Shown: positions 7,643-16,317 of the stretch, piece by piece | How positions within the stretch are numbered: position 1 is the first letter of the stretch | Layout of the letters: every line of letters starts with the position of its first letter | Program-made: the position numbers and the translations under genes | Notes under the pieces: model-generated | Database searches by the model: none | Seen by the model: the letters and a program-made list of their open reading frames with translations, nothing else | Told to the model about the DNA's origin: nothing | Assembly: GCF_002895565.1 (NCBI RefSeq) | Contig: NZ_AZRN01000014.1 | Span: 1 to 64,000, forward strand | Source of the DNA: Petrotoga mexicana DSM 14811 | Lineage (GTDB): Bacteria > Thermotogota > Thermotogae > Petrotogales > Petrotogaceae | Length of the DNA: 64,000 nt | Direction of reading: 5' to 3'

Positions 7643-9166
7643 TTATTCCCATTCAATTGTAGCAGGGGGTTTTGATGAAATATCGTAAACCACTCTGGTA
7701 ATTGCTTCAACTTCGTTGGTTATTCTGCTGGAAACCAAGTCCAAAATTTCAAATGGAATTTTAGACCAATCTGCAGTCATACCTTCCACACTATCAACAG
7801 ACCTTAAAGCTGCTACATAACCATAACTCCTTTTATCACCAGTTATACCTACCGTTTTTACCGGTATTAAAACAGCGAAAGCTTGCCATACCTTATCGTA
7901 CCAACCTGTTTCTTTAAGAGTTTTTATAAAAATACTATCTACCTTTTTTAAAATTGTTAATTTTTCTTCGTTTATTTCTCCAATGATTCGAATCGCCAAT
8001 CCAGGACCTGGAAATGGATGCCTGTACAATATCTCTCTTGGGAGACCTAAGATTTCTCCAACGCTTCTGACTTCGTCTTTGAATAGCTCTTTAAGTGGTT
8101 CGACTATTTTTAAATCTATATCCTCTGGAAGTCCTCCCACGTTGTGATGACTCTTTATTTTGAATGTCTTTTTCCCGGATTTTGCACTTTCTATGACATC
8201 TGAATATATTGTTCCCTGTATTAAATACTCACAGTCTTTTTCTTTTTTGGCCTCTTGCTCAAAAACCCTTATAAACTCTTCACCTATAATCTTACGTTTT
8301 TGTTCAGGATCTGTAACCCTTTTTAATTTGCTTAAAAATCGCTCCTGGGCATCTACAGTTGTCAAATTCAAACCCATATAATCTCTGAACGTACTTTCAA
8401 CTTCTTCAACCTCGTTCATTCTCAAAAGGCCATGGTTTACAAAGATGGCTTTCAGGTTATTGCCTATAGCCCTATGGGTTAGTACAGCCGCAACTGATGA
8501 ATCTACTCCCCCTGATAAAGCTATAATTGCTTTTTTATCACCGATAATCTCTTTTATTTCTTTTATCTTATTTTCAACAAAATCCATCAAAGTCCATGAA
8601 CCTTTCAACCCACATATGCCGTGAATGAAATTTTTTAATATATCAGCTCCAAATTCAGTATGTCTAACTTCGGGGTGAAATTGGATGCAGTATATATTTT
8701 CTGATTCGTTTTCAAAAGAAGAGATGATATTGTTTGAGGTGAGAGAAGTAATTTTAAATTTCTCGGGAACTTGAGTCACCATATCTTTGTGACTCATCCA
8801 CACGTTAAATGTACTGGGAATCTTTTTAAATAAGAGGGATTGATTGGTTATGGTAATTTTCGTTTTTCCATACTCAGCCATACCTCTTTGTTCGACATTT
8901 CCACCAAGTTTTTTCGCCATAAGCTGCATCCCATAACAAATACCTAAAATAGGAAGTTTGGCATTTAAAATTTCATTTGATATATCGGGTGCATCGATAT
9001 CATAAACGCTGTCTGGTCCACCTGATAAGATTATGCCTTTCACATTGTTAAGGGATATATTATCGTCATATTGAATTACTTCTGAAAACACCCCCAAATC
9101 TCTAATCCTTTTTGCTAAAAGCTGAGTGTACTGAGAACCATAATCTACGACAAGAATCTTTTCCAT
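7643..9166 (-). CDS. guaA: GMP synthase (glutamine-hydrolysing)
   Basis: A 507-residue enzyme that converts XMP to GMP using glutamine and ATP, the last step of guanine nucleotide synthesis. The N-terminal class I glutamine amidotransferase domain (about 1-190) has the nucleophile cysteine in LGICYGMQ near residue 77 and the catalytic HPE in IQFHPEVRHTE. The ATP pyrophosphatase domain carries the P-loop ALSGGVDSSVAA near residue 220, and the dimerisation domain ends VVYDISSKPPATIEWE, the canonical C-terminus. Length is typical. The start ATG follows GGAGG by seven bases. The histidine phosphatase gene begins 18 bases after its stop. Confidence 0.97.
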   Translation of the reverse strand: MEKILVVDYGSQYTQLLAKRIRDLGVFSEVIQYDDNISLNNVKGIILSGGPDSVYDIDAPDISNEILNAKLPILGICYGMQLMAKKLGGNVEQRGMAEYGKTKITITNQSLLFKKIPSTFNVWMSHKDMVTQVPEKFKITSLTSNNIISSFENESENIYCIQFHPEVRHTEFGADILKNFIHGICGLKGSWTLMDFVENKIKEIKEIIGDKKAIIALSGGVDSSVAAVLTHRAIGNNLKAIFVNHGLLRMNEVEEVESTFRDYMGLNLTTVDAQERFLSKLKRVTDPEQKRKIIGEEFIRVFEQEAKKEKDCEYLIQGTIYSDVIESAKSGKKTFKIKSHHNVGGLPEDIDLKIVEPLKELFKDEVRSVGEILGLPREILYRHPFPGPGLAIRIIGEINEEKLTILKKVDSIFIKTLKETGWYDKVWQAFAVLIPVKTVGITGDKRSYGYVAALRSVDSVEGMTADWSKIPFEILDLVSSRITNEVEAITRVVYDISSKPPATIEWE

Positions 9167-9212
9167 CTAGGAACCTCCGAAATTGATATATTTTAATTAT
9201 AAACCAACACAA

Positions 9213-10505
9213 TCATGAAATTATAACCTTTTGCTTTTTATCAGGTTCGTATGAAGATAAATCCCTGTTTTTGTATAATAAAGTGTAGATATTACTTGCT
9301 AAAAAATCGTATTCAATCTGATTTAAATAAATTTCAGGAATACTTTGATACCTTTTTTTGCTTGATAATAACTTGTCGTTTAATCTATTATATGTTTTTC
9401 TGTATGTCGATGGGGTAGTAATAATTGGATAAGCAGAAAGATTTTTCATTTTACCCAGCAACTCTTGACCCTTCTTTGTGAAGGCTAAAACCCTTAAATA
9501 TTGTGGTCCATGACTGTTGTATAATTTTACATCTTTCTCTTTTAAATCAAAAAAAATCTTTAAAAGAGTCCTTTTCACCCTTGTCAACGTAAACCTTTTC
9601 GTCTTGACGTTTTTTACTAATTCTGTGAGGTTGGAACTTATTTTGGAAAATTTTGAGTATCTAGTCTCTAATCCTTCTTTTACACCGTCTATTTGCATTA
9701 ACTCTTCTTTTTTCATCATTCGCAGCTTGGCTAAAATCATATCTCTCATATTTTCAAACATGATTGGAGCTTTACCTTTTTCAATCTCCCTAAGTAGAAC
9801 TTCATATGAAAGGGATGGAACTCCCTGTTTAACTTTGCTCATCTCGTTTTTTTCTATAAGATTTCGTATTGCAGTGGCACTGGAAATTTCACCTGTGAAT
9901 TCTTTTTGATTGTATCCCGCCTTTATTCTTTGAATAGTATGTGGAACTATCTTTGAATCATATAATTTTAAAGCATTTAAATACTCTACACCTAAGATAT
10001 CGTTTGATTGTTCTAATATATCTATTACATTGTGTTCGTAATTTGAAGATTCTAAATATTCAACTAAAGCAAATTTGCGAGCGTTTGGAAATGATAAACC
10101 TTTTTTTAAATTCTTGTTGAGTAACTTTTTAAAAGTTTTGGGTTGCTCGTATAAAATGGTCGATATTTTATCCAAAACTTCTAAATTACTCGATTCACTA
10201 CCAAAAACAATATCTGTAACAACGTTAGTTCTCTCTAATATTCCTATGGTCCCTGTAGCAAAGCCGCTTGCATCTTGTATACAATAGACAAAAGGCAATT
10301 CGAAGACGATGTCTACTCCCATATTTATTGCAACTTCAGCTCGAGAAAACTTATCCAAGATTGCAGGTTCTCCTCTTTGGACAAAATTCCCGCTCATTAC
10401 AGCGATTGTATAATCAGGGTTAATTAAAGTTTTAGCTTCTCTCAAATGATAAAGGTGCCCGTTGTGAAAAGGATTGTATTCAACTACTACACCTAAAACT
10501 CTCAA
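9213..10505 (-). CDS. tmcAL: tRNA(Met) cytidine acetate ligase (TmcAL)
   Basis: A 430-residue nucleotidyltransferase-like protein of the YlbM/TmcAL family, which uses acetate and ATP to acetylate the wobble cytidine of elongator tRNA-Met. The N-terminus MRVLGVVVEYNPFHNGHLYH carries the ATP-binding HxGH motif (HNGH), followed by VMSGNFVQRGEPAILDKFSRA. The central helical region and C-terminal NYNRL-type segment fit the family, and length is usual. The start is TTG 10505 after AAAAGGAG. A G-rich repeat (copy B) and a minus-strand TATAAT at 10548-10543 lie upstream. Confidence 0.88.
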   Translation of the reverse strand: MRVLGVVVEYNPFHNGHLYHLREAKTLINPDYTIAVMSGNFVQRGEPAILDKFSRAEVAINMGVDIVFELPFVYCIQDASGFATGTIGILERTNVVTDIVFGSESSNLEVLDKISTILYEQPKTFKKLLNKNLKKGLSFPNARKFALVEYLESSNYEHNVIDILEQSNDILGVEYLNALKLYDSKIVPHTIQRIKAGYNQKEFTGEISSATAIRNLIEKNEMSKVKQGVPSLSYEVLLREIEKGKAPIMFENMRDMILAKLRMMKKEELMQIDGVKEGLETRYSKFSKISSNLTELVKNVKTKRFTLTRVKRTLLKIFFDLKEKDVKLYNSHGPQYLRVLAFTKKGQELLGKMKNLSAYPIITTPSTYRKTYNRLNDKLLSSKKRYQSIPEIYLNQIEYDFLASNIYTLLYKNRDLSSYEPDKKQKVIIS

Positions 10506-10874
10506 AGTTGATCTCCTTTTTAAAAAAATAGCCTTTTATATTTATTATACCAGTTTTGTATGCATCATTTGCTACACAAATGAAAATTATGGATATAGCT
10601 TTTAAAACATTAGGAATAAGACTTTTTGCAAAAAGCAGCAAAAACTACACAAATGAGAATAGTGTCTTTAAAAAGTATTTTAGCGCCCCTTCGCCCCGCA
10701 GCCCGCCCCACAGTTAGCCCACATGAGATTTGAAAACCATTTCTAAGGCATTATGAAAAAACGTTTTGCACAGGTCAGCAAAATTAATTAAGTATTTAAT
10801 AAATTATAAAGTAAATATGTTAAAATTATAAAAAATAATTCAACCGATAAAATTAAAAAGGAGCAGTAGAATTC
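10506..10874. other. Divergent intergenic region tmcAL/surE
   Basis: This 369-bp gap holds G-rich repeat copy B (10682-10731, minus orientation), a 16-bp direct repeat CTACACAAATGARAAT at 10572-10587 and 10645-10660 (one mismatch), a minus-strand TATAAT near 10548-10543 for tmcAL, and AT-rich sequence with a TAAAAT near 10820 that may serve surE. No small gene was seen. Confidence 0.55.
10682..10731 (-). repeat. G-rich leader repeat, copy B
   Basis: On the minus strand four G-runs (GGGG, GGG, GGGG, GGGG) are separated by C, CTGC and CGAA and followed by CGCTA, then by the conserved AT-rich tail with TTTTTAAAGACA. This fits a G-quadruplex pattern. It points towards tmcAL. A likely -10 element for tmcAL lies between this repeat and the gene, so this copy may be upstream of, rather than inside, the main transcript. 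Confidence 0.8.
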
Positions 10875-11633
10875 GTGAATATTTTACTTTCAAACGATGA
10901 TGGAATAATGTCTCCAGGTATTATTACTTTAAAAATGTATCTTCAAGAAAAAAACAATGTTTACGTTGTCGCACCCGACATAGAAAGAAGTGCAACAGGA
11001 CATGGAATTACAGTGAGAAACCCTCTTTGGGCTAAAAAAGTTAAGTTTGGAGACACTTTCTTTGGTCACGCAGTGAATGGAACTCCTGCCGATTGTGTTA
11101 AAATAGGGTTAGACGCGATATATAAAGATATACATTTTGATGTTGTAATCTCCGGTATAAATAGGGGTGCCAATCTTGGAACGGATGTGCTTTATTCTGG
11201 CACCGTTTCTGCTGCATTGGAAGGTGCTGTAGGCGGTTATCCTTCTATCGCTGTTTCCTGTGTTGACTTTTCCAATCCTAACTTTGAAGATGGGGCAAAG
11301 GTTGTTTTGAATATCTTGGAAAAATTAGATTTGAACAATTGGCCAGAATTCACTACATTAAATGTCAATATCCCAAAAATCCCCTACGATGAAATGAAAG
11401 GTATAAAAATTACCAAACAAAGTAGAAGAAGGTACCAAGACTACTTTGAAGAAAGAAAGGATCCTTTTGGAAATTCTTATTATTGGATGTTGGGAAATAT
11501 CATAGAAGATGATAACGATGATAATTCAGATTATAATGTAATAAATCAAGGTTATGTTTCCGTAACACCGTTAAGTGTTTTCATGACAAAATATGATTTT
11601 ATAGATGAATTAAAATCACGGTTGGAGGTTTAA
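10875..11633 (+). CDS. surE: 5'-nucleotidase / exopolyphosphatase SurE
   Basis: A 252-residue SurE-family phosphatase that releases phosphate from nucleoside monophosphates with a divalent metal. Metal ligands sit in the N-terminal LLSNDDGIMSPGI (the DD pair) and in VISGINRGANLGTDVLYSGTVSAA; the ERSATGHGIT loop is also present. Length is typical. The start is GTG 10875 after AAGGAG. It is followed four bases later by def, and then fmt, in what looks like one operon. Confidence 0.93.
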   Translation: MNILLSNDDGIMSPGIITLKMYLQEKNNVYVVAPDIERSATGHGITVRNPLWAKKVKFGDTFFGHAVNGTPADCVKIGLDAIYKDIHFDVVISGINRGANLGTDVLYSGTVSAALEGAVGGYPSIAVSCVDFSNPNFEDGAKVVLNILEKLDLNNWPEFTTLNVNIPKIPYDEMKGIKITKQSRRRYQDYFEERKDPFGNSYYWMLGNIIEDDNDDNSDYNVINQGYVSVTPLSVFMTKYDFIDELKSRLEV

Positions 11634-11637
11634 AGAG

Positions 11638-12174
11638 ATGGAAATTCGACTCATTGGAGACCCTGTTTTAAGAAAAAGGGCGAAAAAAGTGGAAAAAATC
11701 GATGAAAACTTAAAAAATGTCATTGATGAGATGTTTTCCACAATGTATCTATATGACGGAGTAGGTTTAGCCGCACCTCAAGTGGGAATCTCGTTGAGGC
11801 TCTTCATTATGGATTCTAGAGAAGAAAATGAAAAGGGCAAAAAAGTTGTTATTAACCCCGAAATAATAGAGTTCTTGGGAGAAGAGGTTAGCTTTGAAGA
11901 AGGATGCCTAAGCATCCCTGATATATTTGAAGATGTGGTAAGACCTGAGGGCGTGAAGGTGCGTTATCAGGATTTAAGCGGAAACAACATAGAGGAAGAA
12001 CTTCATGGATATCAGGCAAGAATATTCCAACATGAAACAGATCATCTTGATGGAATTTTATTCACTGACAAATTGCCCATTGTAAAGAAGGCCCTGTTAA
12101 AAAAGGAACTAAACAAACTAATAGAAAAAGGTAAAAAACGTGCATTAGAGTTAGGTGATACAGTTAAATTATGA
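11638..12174 (+). CDS. def: Peptide deformylase
   Basis: A 178-residue metalloenzyme that removes the N-formyl group from new proteins. The three family motifs are visible: GVGLAAPQVG (about residues 41-50), EGCLSIPDI (about 87-95) with the metal-binding cysteine, and QHETDHLDGILF (about 131-142) with the HExxH histidines. It overlaps fmt by 4 bp; formylation and deformylation enzymes are classic operon partners. Confidence 0.96.
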   Translation: MEIRLIGDPVLRKRAKKVEKIDENLKNVIDEMFSTMYLYDGVGLAAPQVGISLRLFIMDSREENEKGKKVVINPEIIEFLGEEVSFEEGCLSIPDIFEDVVRPEGVKVRYQDLSGNNIEEELHGYQARIFQHETDHLDGILFTDKLPIVKKALLKKELNKLIEKGKKRALELGDTVKL

Positions 12175-13130
12175 TAAATACCAGGGAGTTTAAAATTGTT
12201 TTCATGGGTACGCCTGATTTCGGTGCCGAAGTTTTAGAAGAATTAATAAATAACAATTTTAATGTTGTTGGAGTATTTTCCCAACCTGACAGACCTAAAG
12301 GGCGTGGAAAAAAGCTTCAACCAACACCAGTTAAGGAAGTTGCCTTAAAATATAATGTCCCCGTATTTCAACCAAAAAGTGTTAATAAGGGAGAGGGGTT
12401 TGACTTTTTGAAAGAGCTGAACCCTGATATTATTATTACCACTGCTTTTGGAAAAATATTGCGGAAAAATGTTTTAAAACTTCCACCAAAAGGGTGTTGG
12501 AATGTACATGCTTCTCTATTGCCCAAATATCGGGGAGCAGCTCCAATTCAACGAGCTATAGAAAATGGAGAAAATGAAACAGGAATCACTATTTTCAAGA
12601 TGGTAGAAGCTCTAGATGCGGGAGATATCGCCATTCAAAAAAGGATTTCTATTGAAATAAACGACAATTATGGCATAGTTTATGAAAAATTATTATTACT
12701 TGCCAAAGAGACTGTTTTAGAGTTTTTAAACTCATTCGATCAGTTAACTTTGAAACCACAAAATGAAGAAGAAGCCTCATATGCAGAAAAAATTACAAAA
12801 GGAGATCTCATAGTAGATTTTAATAATGATACTATAAAGGTTCATAACAAGATTAGAGCTTACGATCCATACCCTGGAGTAAGAAGCGTATACGAAAAAG
12901 AAGAGGTAAAGATATTTGGTTCGGAATTTTCTCCTGATTTGTTGTCAACAGAAAATAAAGAAGAACCAGGAACAATAATTGATATTGAAAAAGACGGAAT
13001 ACTTGTAAAGTGTAGAGACGGGGCTGTAAAGATAAAAGAGATACAATTCCCTGGCAGAAAAAAGATAACCACAATAGATGCTATCAATGGGAAAAAGCTA
13101 AAAGTATCGACACATTTTAGCCTCTATTAA
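12171..13130 (+). CDS. fmt: Methionyl-tRNA formyltransferase
   Basis: A 319-residue enzyme that formylates initiator Met-tRNA using 10-formyl-tetrahydrofolate. The N-terminal Rossmann domain has IVFMGTPDFGAEVLEELI and the folate-site loop GCWNVHASLLPKYRGAAPIQ with catalytic N, H and downstream D (LDAGDIA). The C-terminal OB-like domain (from about 205) ends KIKEIQFPGRKKI. ATG 12171 overlaps the def stop. Its last 14 bases overlap the end of the convergent tatD gene. Confidence 0.96.
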   Translation: MINTREFKIVFMGTPDFGAEVLEELINNNFNVVGVFSQPDRPKGRGKKLQPTPVKEVALKYNVPVFQPKSVNKGEGFDFLKELNPDIIITTAFGKILRKNVLKLPPKGCWNVHASLLPKYRGAAPIQRAIENGENETGITIFKMVEALDAGDIAIQKRISIEINDNYGIVYEKLLLLAKETVLEFLNSFDQLTLKPQNEEEASYAEKITKGDLIVDFNNDTIKVHNKIRAYDPYPGVRSVYEKEEVKIFGSEFSPDLLSTENKEEPGTIIDIEKDGILVKCRDGAVKIKEIQFPGRKKITTIDAINGKKLKVSTHFSLY

Positions 13131-13884
13131 AGAAAAGTTTTTCAACGTTGCTTTTTGTTATCTCTTTTAAAGTTTCAACATCTATCCCTTTTATTTCTGA
13201 TATTTTTTCATAAACATACTTTACGTACGTCGGGTTGTTCCTTTTTCCTCTATAAGGTACAGGTGGTAAAAATGGCGAATCTGTTTCAGGTAAAATTCTA
13301 TCAACAGGTGTTTTTTCAACCACTTCCCTCAATTTATTATTTTTTGGATAAGTAATCGGACCATCAAAACCTAAATATAATCCTAAATTCAAGAATTTCT
13401 GTGCTGTTTCCCAATCACTTGAAAAGCAATGAACGACACCTTTAATTTCTTGCAACCCTTTTTTCTGCAAAAAATTATATGCTTCATCATATGCATCTCT
13501 AATATGAAAAACTACCGGTAAACCCATCTCTTTGGCAATATCTAATTGAGCATCCAAACTTTTATACTGGTCTTGCTTATTCGTTTCCCAATGAAAATCC
13601 AATCCGATTTCTCCAACTGCAACTATCTTGGGCCTTCCTGCAAGTTCTTTTATTTCATCTAAATCCGTTTCCTTTAAATCCTGGCTTTCAGTGGGATGTA
13701 TTCCAACAGCTCCAAATATTTTTTCCTCATCTTTTATAAAATCAACAACCCTTTTTGATGACTCTACATTTATACCAATTTCTATCAACAGATCTAGCTC
13801 TTCATTTGCTTTTTTCAACATCTCTTTTCTATCTTCATCAAACTGTTTGAGTAATAAGTGGCAATGAGTATCAATAAAATTCAA
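13117..13884 (-). CDS. tatD: TatD-family metal-dependent DNase
   Basis: A 255-residue TIM-barrel hydrolase of the TatD family, 3'-5' exonucleases used in DNA repair and quality control. Metal ligands are in FIDTHCHL (HxH), VAVGEIGLDFHWE (Glu), PVVFHIRDA (His), GVVHCFSSDW (His) and LPETDSPFLPP (Asp). TTG 13884 follows AAAGGAG by eight bases and gives the usual MNFIDTHCH start; longer forms would run into the neighbouring PPC-domain gene. The 3' end overlaps fmt by 14 bp on the opposite strand. Confidence 0.92.
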   Translation of the reverse strand: MNFIDTHCHLLLKQFDEDRKEMLKKANEELDLLIEIGINVESSKRVVDFIKDEEKIFGAVGIHPTESQDLKETDLDEIKELAGRPKIVAVGEIGLDFHWETNKQDQYKSLDAQLDIAKEMGLPVVFHIRDAYDEAYNFLQKKGLQEIKGVVHCFSSDWETAQKFLNLGLYLGFDGPITYPKNNKLREVVEKTPVDRILPETDSPFLPPVPYRGKRNNPTYVKYVYEKISEIKGIDVETLKEITKSNVEKLFFNRG

Positions 13885-13915
13885 TTTGTTTACTCCTTTC
13901 TTACAATAGACTGCA

Positions 13916-14341
13916 TTATCCCTTGAAATCATACAGATTGAGACCAACTTCTGAATCAAATTTTCTATCTACTGTGCCCTCTATACTTTCAACTATTATT
14001 TCTGCAGTTCCACTAACTATTGCAGAATTTAAATGTCCCCCATAAGAACGAAGATCGGAATCTGAAATACTTACATGTAAATGCAAATACGTATCTCCAT
14101 TCATAGTAGATATGTTACCTGTAAGATTCAATATTTCAAAATCTCCTTTAAACTCTTTTGAATAGTATTTCTTCTCATGCGTATTGAACAAACCAATTGT
14201 TATAGCATTCGTTGAACCTAAGCCATATACGGTGCCTAATTTTATTGAATTTTTTGAACAAAAGTCTTTCAACATTGAAACTATTTCTTCTCCCTTATCT
14301 AATCTAACTATGTATTTACTACCAAATTTAGCACAATCCAT
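13916..14341 (-). CDS. PPC-domain (DUF296) DNA-binding-like protein
   Basis: A 141-residue protein of the PPC/DUF296 family, small trimeric proteins often annotated as DNA-binding, in bacteria of unknown function. Visible family features are YIVRLDKGEEIVSMLKDF at the start, VYGLGSTNAITIGLF, LTGNISTMNGDTYLHLHVSI with the two putative metal histidines, and GGHLNSAIVSGTAEIIVE near residue 110. ATG 14341 follows GGGGGAG. It lies 31 bases upstream of tatD on the same strand. Role not inferable from context. Confidence 0.8.
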   Translation of the reverse strand: MDCAKFGSKYIVRLDKGEEIVSMLKDFCSKNSIKLGTVYGLGSTNAITIGLFNTHEKKYYSKEFKGDFEILNLTGNISTMNGDTYLHLHVSISDSDLRSYGGHLNSAIVSGTAEIIVESIEGTVDRKFDSEVGLNLYDFKG

Positions 14342-14687
14342 TCGATACTCCCCCTTCAATTAGATTATAAAAATCATACCACACATTTGTTATGATGGCT
14401 TTAAGCGAAAGAAAAACATTATAAGTGGGCTTTATTAATTTATAATTAATGATTTATATGGTAAAATAATAAAAGACGGTTTAAGATTATCTCAGGCTAC
14501 CGAGCGAAGGGCTAACTGCGGACGGGGAGCGGGACGAAGTGGTAACAGAATCTTTTCCTTAATGGGCGGGGAGCGGGTTGAAAGGGTGACAGAAACCCTT
14601 CCTTAATGGGTGGGGAGCGGGGCGAAGGGGCGCTAATAAAAGAAAGATTTTGCTTTTAAAAAAGTCGCAGGTCGAAAGGAGAAGAAG
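14342..14687. other. Intergenic region carrying tandem G-rich units
   Basis: The 346-bp gap between the divergent PPC gene and the HAD phosphatase gene holds the three-unit repeat copy C and a TAAAAT near 14462-14467 upstream of it. The rest is AT-rich without a gene. Confidence 0.6.
14522..14675 (+). repeat. G-rich leader repeat, copy C (three tandem units)
   Basis: GGGGAGC recurs at 14524, 14568 and 14612, an exact 44-bp period. Units are joined by CTTCCTTAATGGGTG-type sequence. The last unit has G-runs GGG, GGGG, GGGG, GGGG separated by T, AGC and CGAA, then CGCT (14631-14634) and an AT-rich tail. It points towards the HAD phosphatase gene that starts 54 bases after CGCT. Confidence 0.9.
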
Positions 14688-15521
14688 ATGAAAAAAACCT
14701 TTGTTTTTGATTTGGATGGAACTCTTTTAAATTCCGATGTAAGAATTTCGCCAAAAACATACCAAACTTTGAAAAGATTAAAAGAAGAGGGCCATCTTAT
14801 AATAATAGCAAGCGGAAGAATGTATGCCTCAACTATGTACGTTGTTGAAAACTTTCTCCCTTTTTTAAAAGGCAATGTGATTATTTCCTCATACAACGGA
14901 GGATATATAGTCGACCACAATGGAAAAGTAGTTTTTGAAAAAGGTGTTTCAAAGGAAAGTGCTGTTAAGTGTATAAGATTTCTTAGAAGCCTTAATATCC
15001 ACAGGCACATCTATATAAACGATAAACTTATTTCGGAAATAGACGATAAAGAGATTAGAGATTATTCTAAACATTCATTTGTTGATTATGTGCTGGTGGA
15101 TGATTTAATAGCTGAAATACAAAATTCGGCTCACCCAACATTAAAAATATTAGCAATTGGAGAGCCAGAGAAAATAGACCTCGTTAAAAAATTAGCGGAG
15201 AAAGAATTTCAAGGTGAGTTTAACCTCATGAAATCTTGGGATACTTACTTGGACTTTATTCCTGACGGTGCCTCCAAAGGGAATAGTTTGAAGATAATTT
15301 CAAAAATGTACAACTTAGATCCCAATACTTTATACGTTTTTGGTGATTCCGAAAACGATATAGACATGCTTGAATTAACAAAAAATAGTTTTGCCATGGG
15401 AAACGCCACAGAAGACGTAAAAAAAGTAGCAAATTACCTGATACCAAGTAACGATGAGGATGGTGTGGCATATGCCATTGAAAAAATATTGTCTGACGAT
15501 CTTGACAATGTTAATACTTAG
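14688..15521 (+). CDS. Cof-type HAD-superfamily phosphatase
   Basis: A 277-residue haloacid-dehalogenase-fold phosphatase of the Cof (IIB) subfamily, which acts on sugar phosphates or similar small metabolites. Motif I is FVFDLDGTLLNSD (nucleophile Asp near residue 8), motif II is IIIASGRMYAS, and motifs III-IV are YLDFIPDGASKGNSLKII and VFGDSENDIDML near residue 222. The C2-type cap lies between residues 85 and 190. The ribosome binding site AAAGGAG precedes ATG 14688. Substrate unknown. The next gene overlaps its 3' end by about 50 bp. Confidence 0.9.
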   Translation: MKKTFVFDLDGTLLNSDVRISPKTYQTLKRLKEEGHLIIIASGRMYASTMYVVENFLPFLKGNVIISSYNGGYIVDHNGKVVFEKGVSKESAVKCIRFLRSLNIHRHIYINDKLISEIDDKEIRDYSKHSFVDYVLVDDLIAEIQNSAHPTLKILAIGEPEKIDLVKKLAEKEFQGEFNLMKSWDTYLDFIPDGASKGNSLKIISKMYNLDPNTLYVFGDSENDIDMLELTKNSFAMGNATEDVKKVANYLIPSNDEDGVAYAIEKILSDDLDNVNT

Positions 15522-16284
15522 CTTTACTTTTGGAAGTATATACGATATAATAAAAGAGGATGATCAGATAGTCGGAAAATTTTTTCATACTTTAACAGAT
15601 ATTGAAAACACCGAATTAGACCCAAATTACATGGTAGGATATTTGTTGAATTTAAATGAAATAGATCCTGAATTTTGTTATTTGGCGTTAGGAGCAGTTA
15701 GAAACTTTTCTTTAATTCAGGATTTTTCAAGAGAATTAGGTTATTACCTTAAAAATTTGGGAATTGATTTTGTTGTGTTTGGTAATTTAATGGTTTTAGA
15801 AGAAGATTCTGATGATCCTTTAAAGTACATTGGGAATTCACCTTATTTGATATCTGAAGTCCTTTACAGGATGATAAGAGGGTTAGAAACAAGTGGTATT
15901 ACCCCCGTAATCATTATAACATCTAAAGACGATAGAAACGCTACGCAATCTTTACTTCAAAAAAGCGGATCATTTTACACTTATTCAGATCAGATAAAAA
16001 ATGTAGATCTCTTTTTTGATGGTAGTAAACTTTACCTTCAGAAAAACAATCTATTTTTACTGCCATGGAATTACGGGAAAGGTTCTCTTGAAGAAACAAT
16101 TCAGGAAGTTTTTAACAATAGCATTATACTAACGGGATGGCGTGATGAAGGAGAAAACTTGTTATATAGAAAAATAAACACTACAGATTTAAAATCAGTA
16201 ACGTATTTTTCTAAATCTGTTGAAGAAAGTGCAAGGAAGGTTTTTTCTGGTGAATTACAACCTACCGGAAATAAAAATTGGTGA
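15472..16284 (+). CDS. Exported GH3-like protein without a recognisable catalytic loop
   Basis: A 270-residue protein with a signal-like N-terminus (MPLKKYCLTILTMLILSFTF). I do not assign a function. The middle, LGYYLKNLGIDFVVFGNLMV with DPLKYIGNSPYLISEVLYRMI and GLETSGITPV after it, resembles the region of family 3 glycosidases (NagZ-type beta-N-acetylhexosaminidases) that carries the R-x-F-G and KHFPG loops, but those catalytic elements are not visible. It may be a degenerate or non-catalytic relative. The start is uncertain: ATG 15454, 15472 and 15508 are all in frame; 15472 gives the best signal peptide. It overlaps the HAD phosphatase gene and is followed by murA, so a cell-wall link is plausible. 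Confidence 0.6.
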   Translation: MPLKKYCLTILTMLILSFTFGSIYDIIKEDDQIVGKFFHTLTDIENTELDPNYMVGYLLNLNEIDPEFCYLALGAVRNFSLIQDFSRELGYYLKNLGIDFVVFGNLMVLEEDSDDPLKYIGNSPYLISEVLYRMIRGLETSGITPVIIITSKDDRNATQSLLQKSGSFYTYSDQIKNVDLFFDGSKLYLQKNNLFLLPWNYGKGSLEETIQEVFNNSIILTGWRDEGENLLYRKINTTDLKSVTYFSKSVEESARKVFSGELQPTGNKNW

Positions 16285-16317
16285 ACGTTCTTTCATTATT
16301 TCTTAGGGGGGCTAAAA

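Noticed and set aside
10572-10660. Direct repeats CTACACAAATGARAAT as a CRISPR
   Set aside because: Only 16 bp long with a 73-bp period and one mismatch; the dimensions do not fit CRISPR. Possibly a regulatory or relic repeat.
14633-15010. An antisense 125-codon frame over the start of the HAD phosphatase gene
   Set aside because: It lies opposite a clear HAD gene with intact motifs and has no sensible start or domain.
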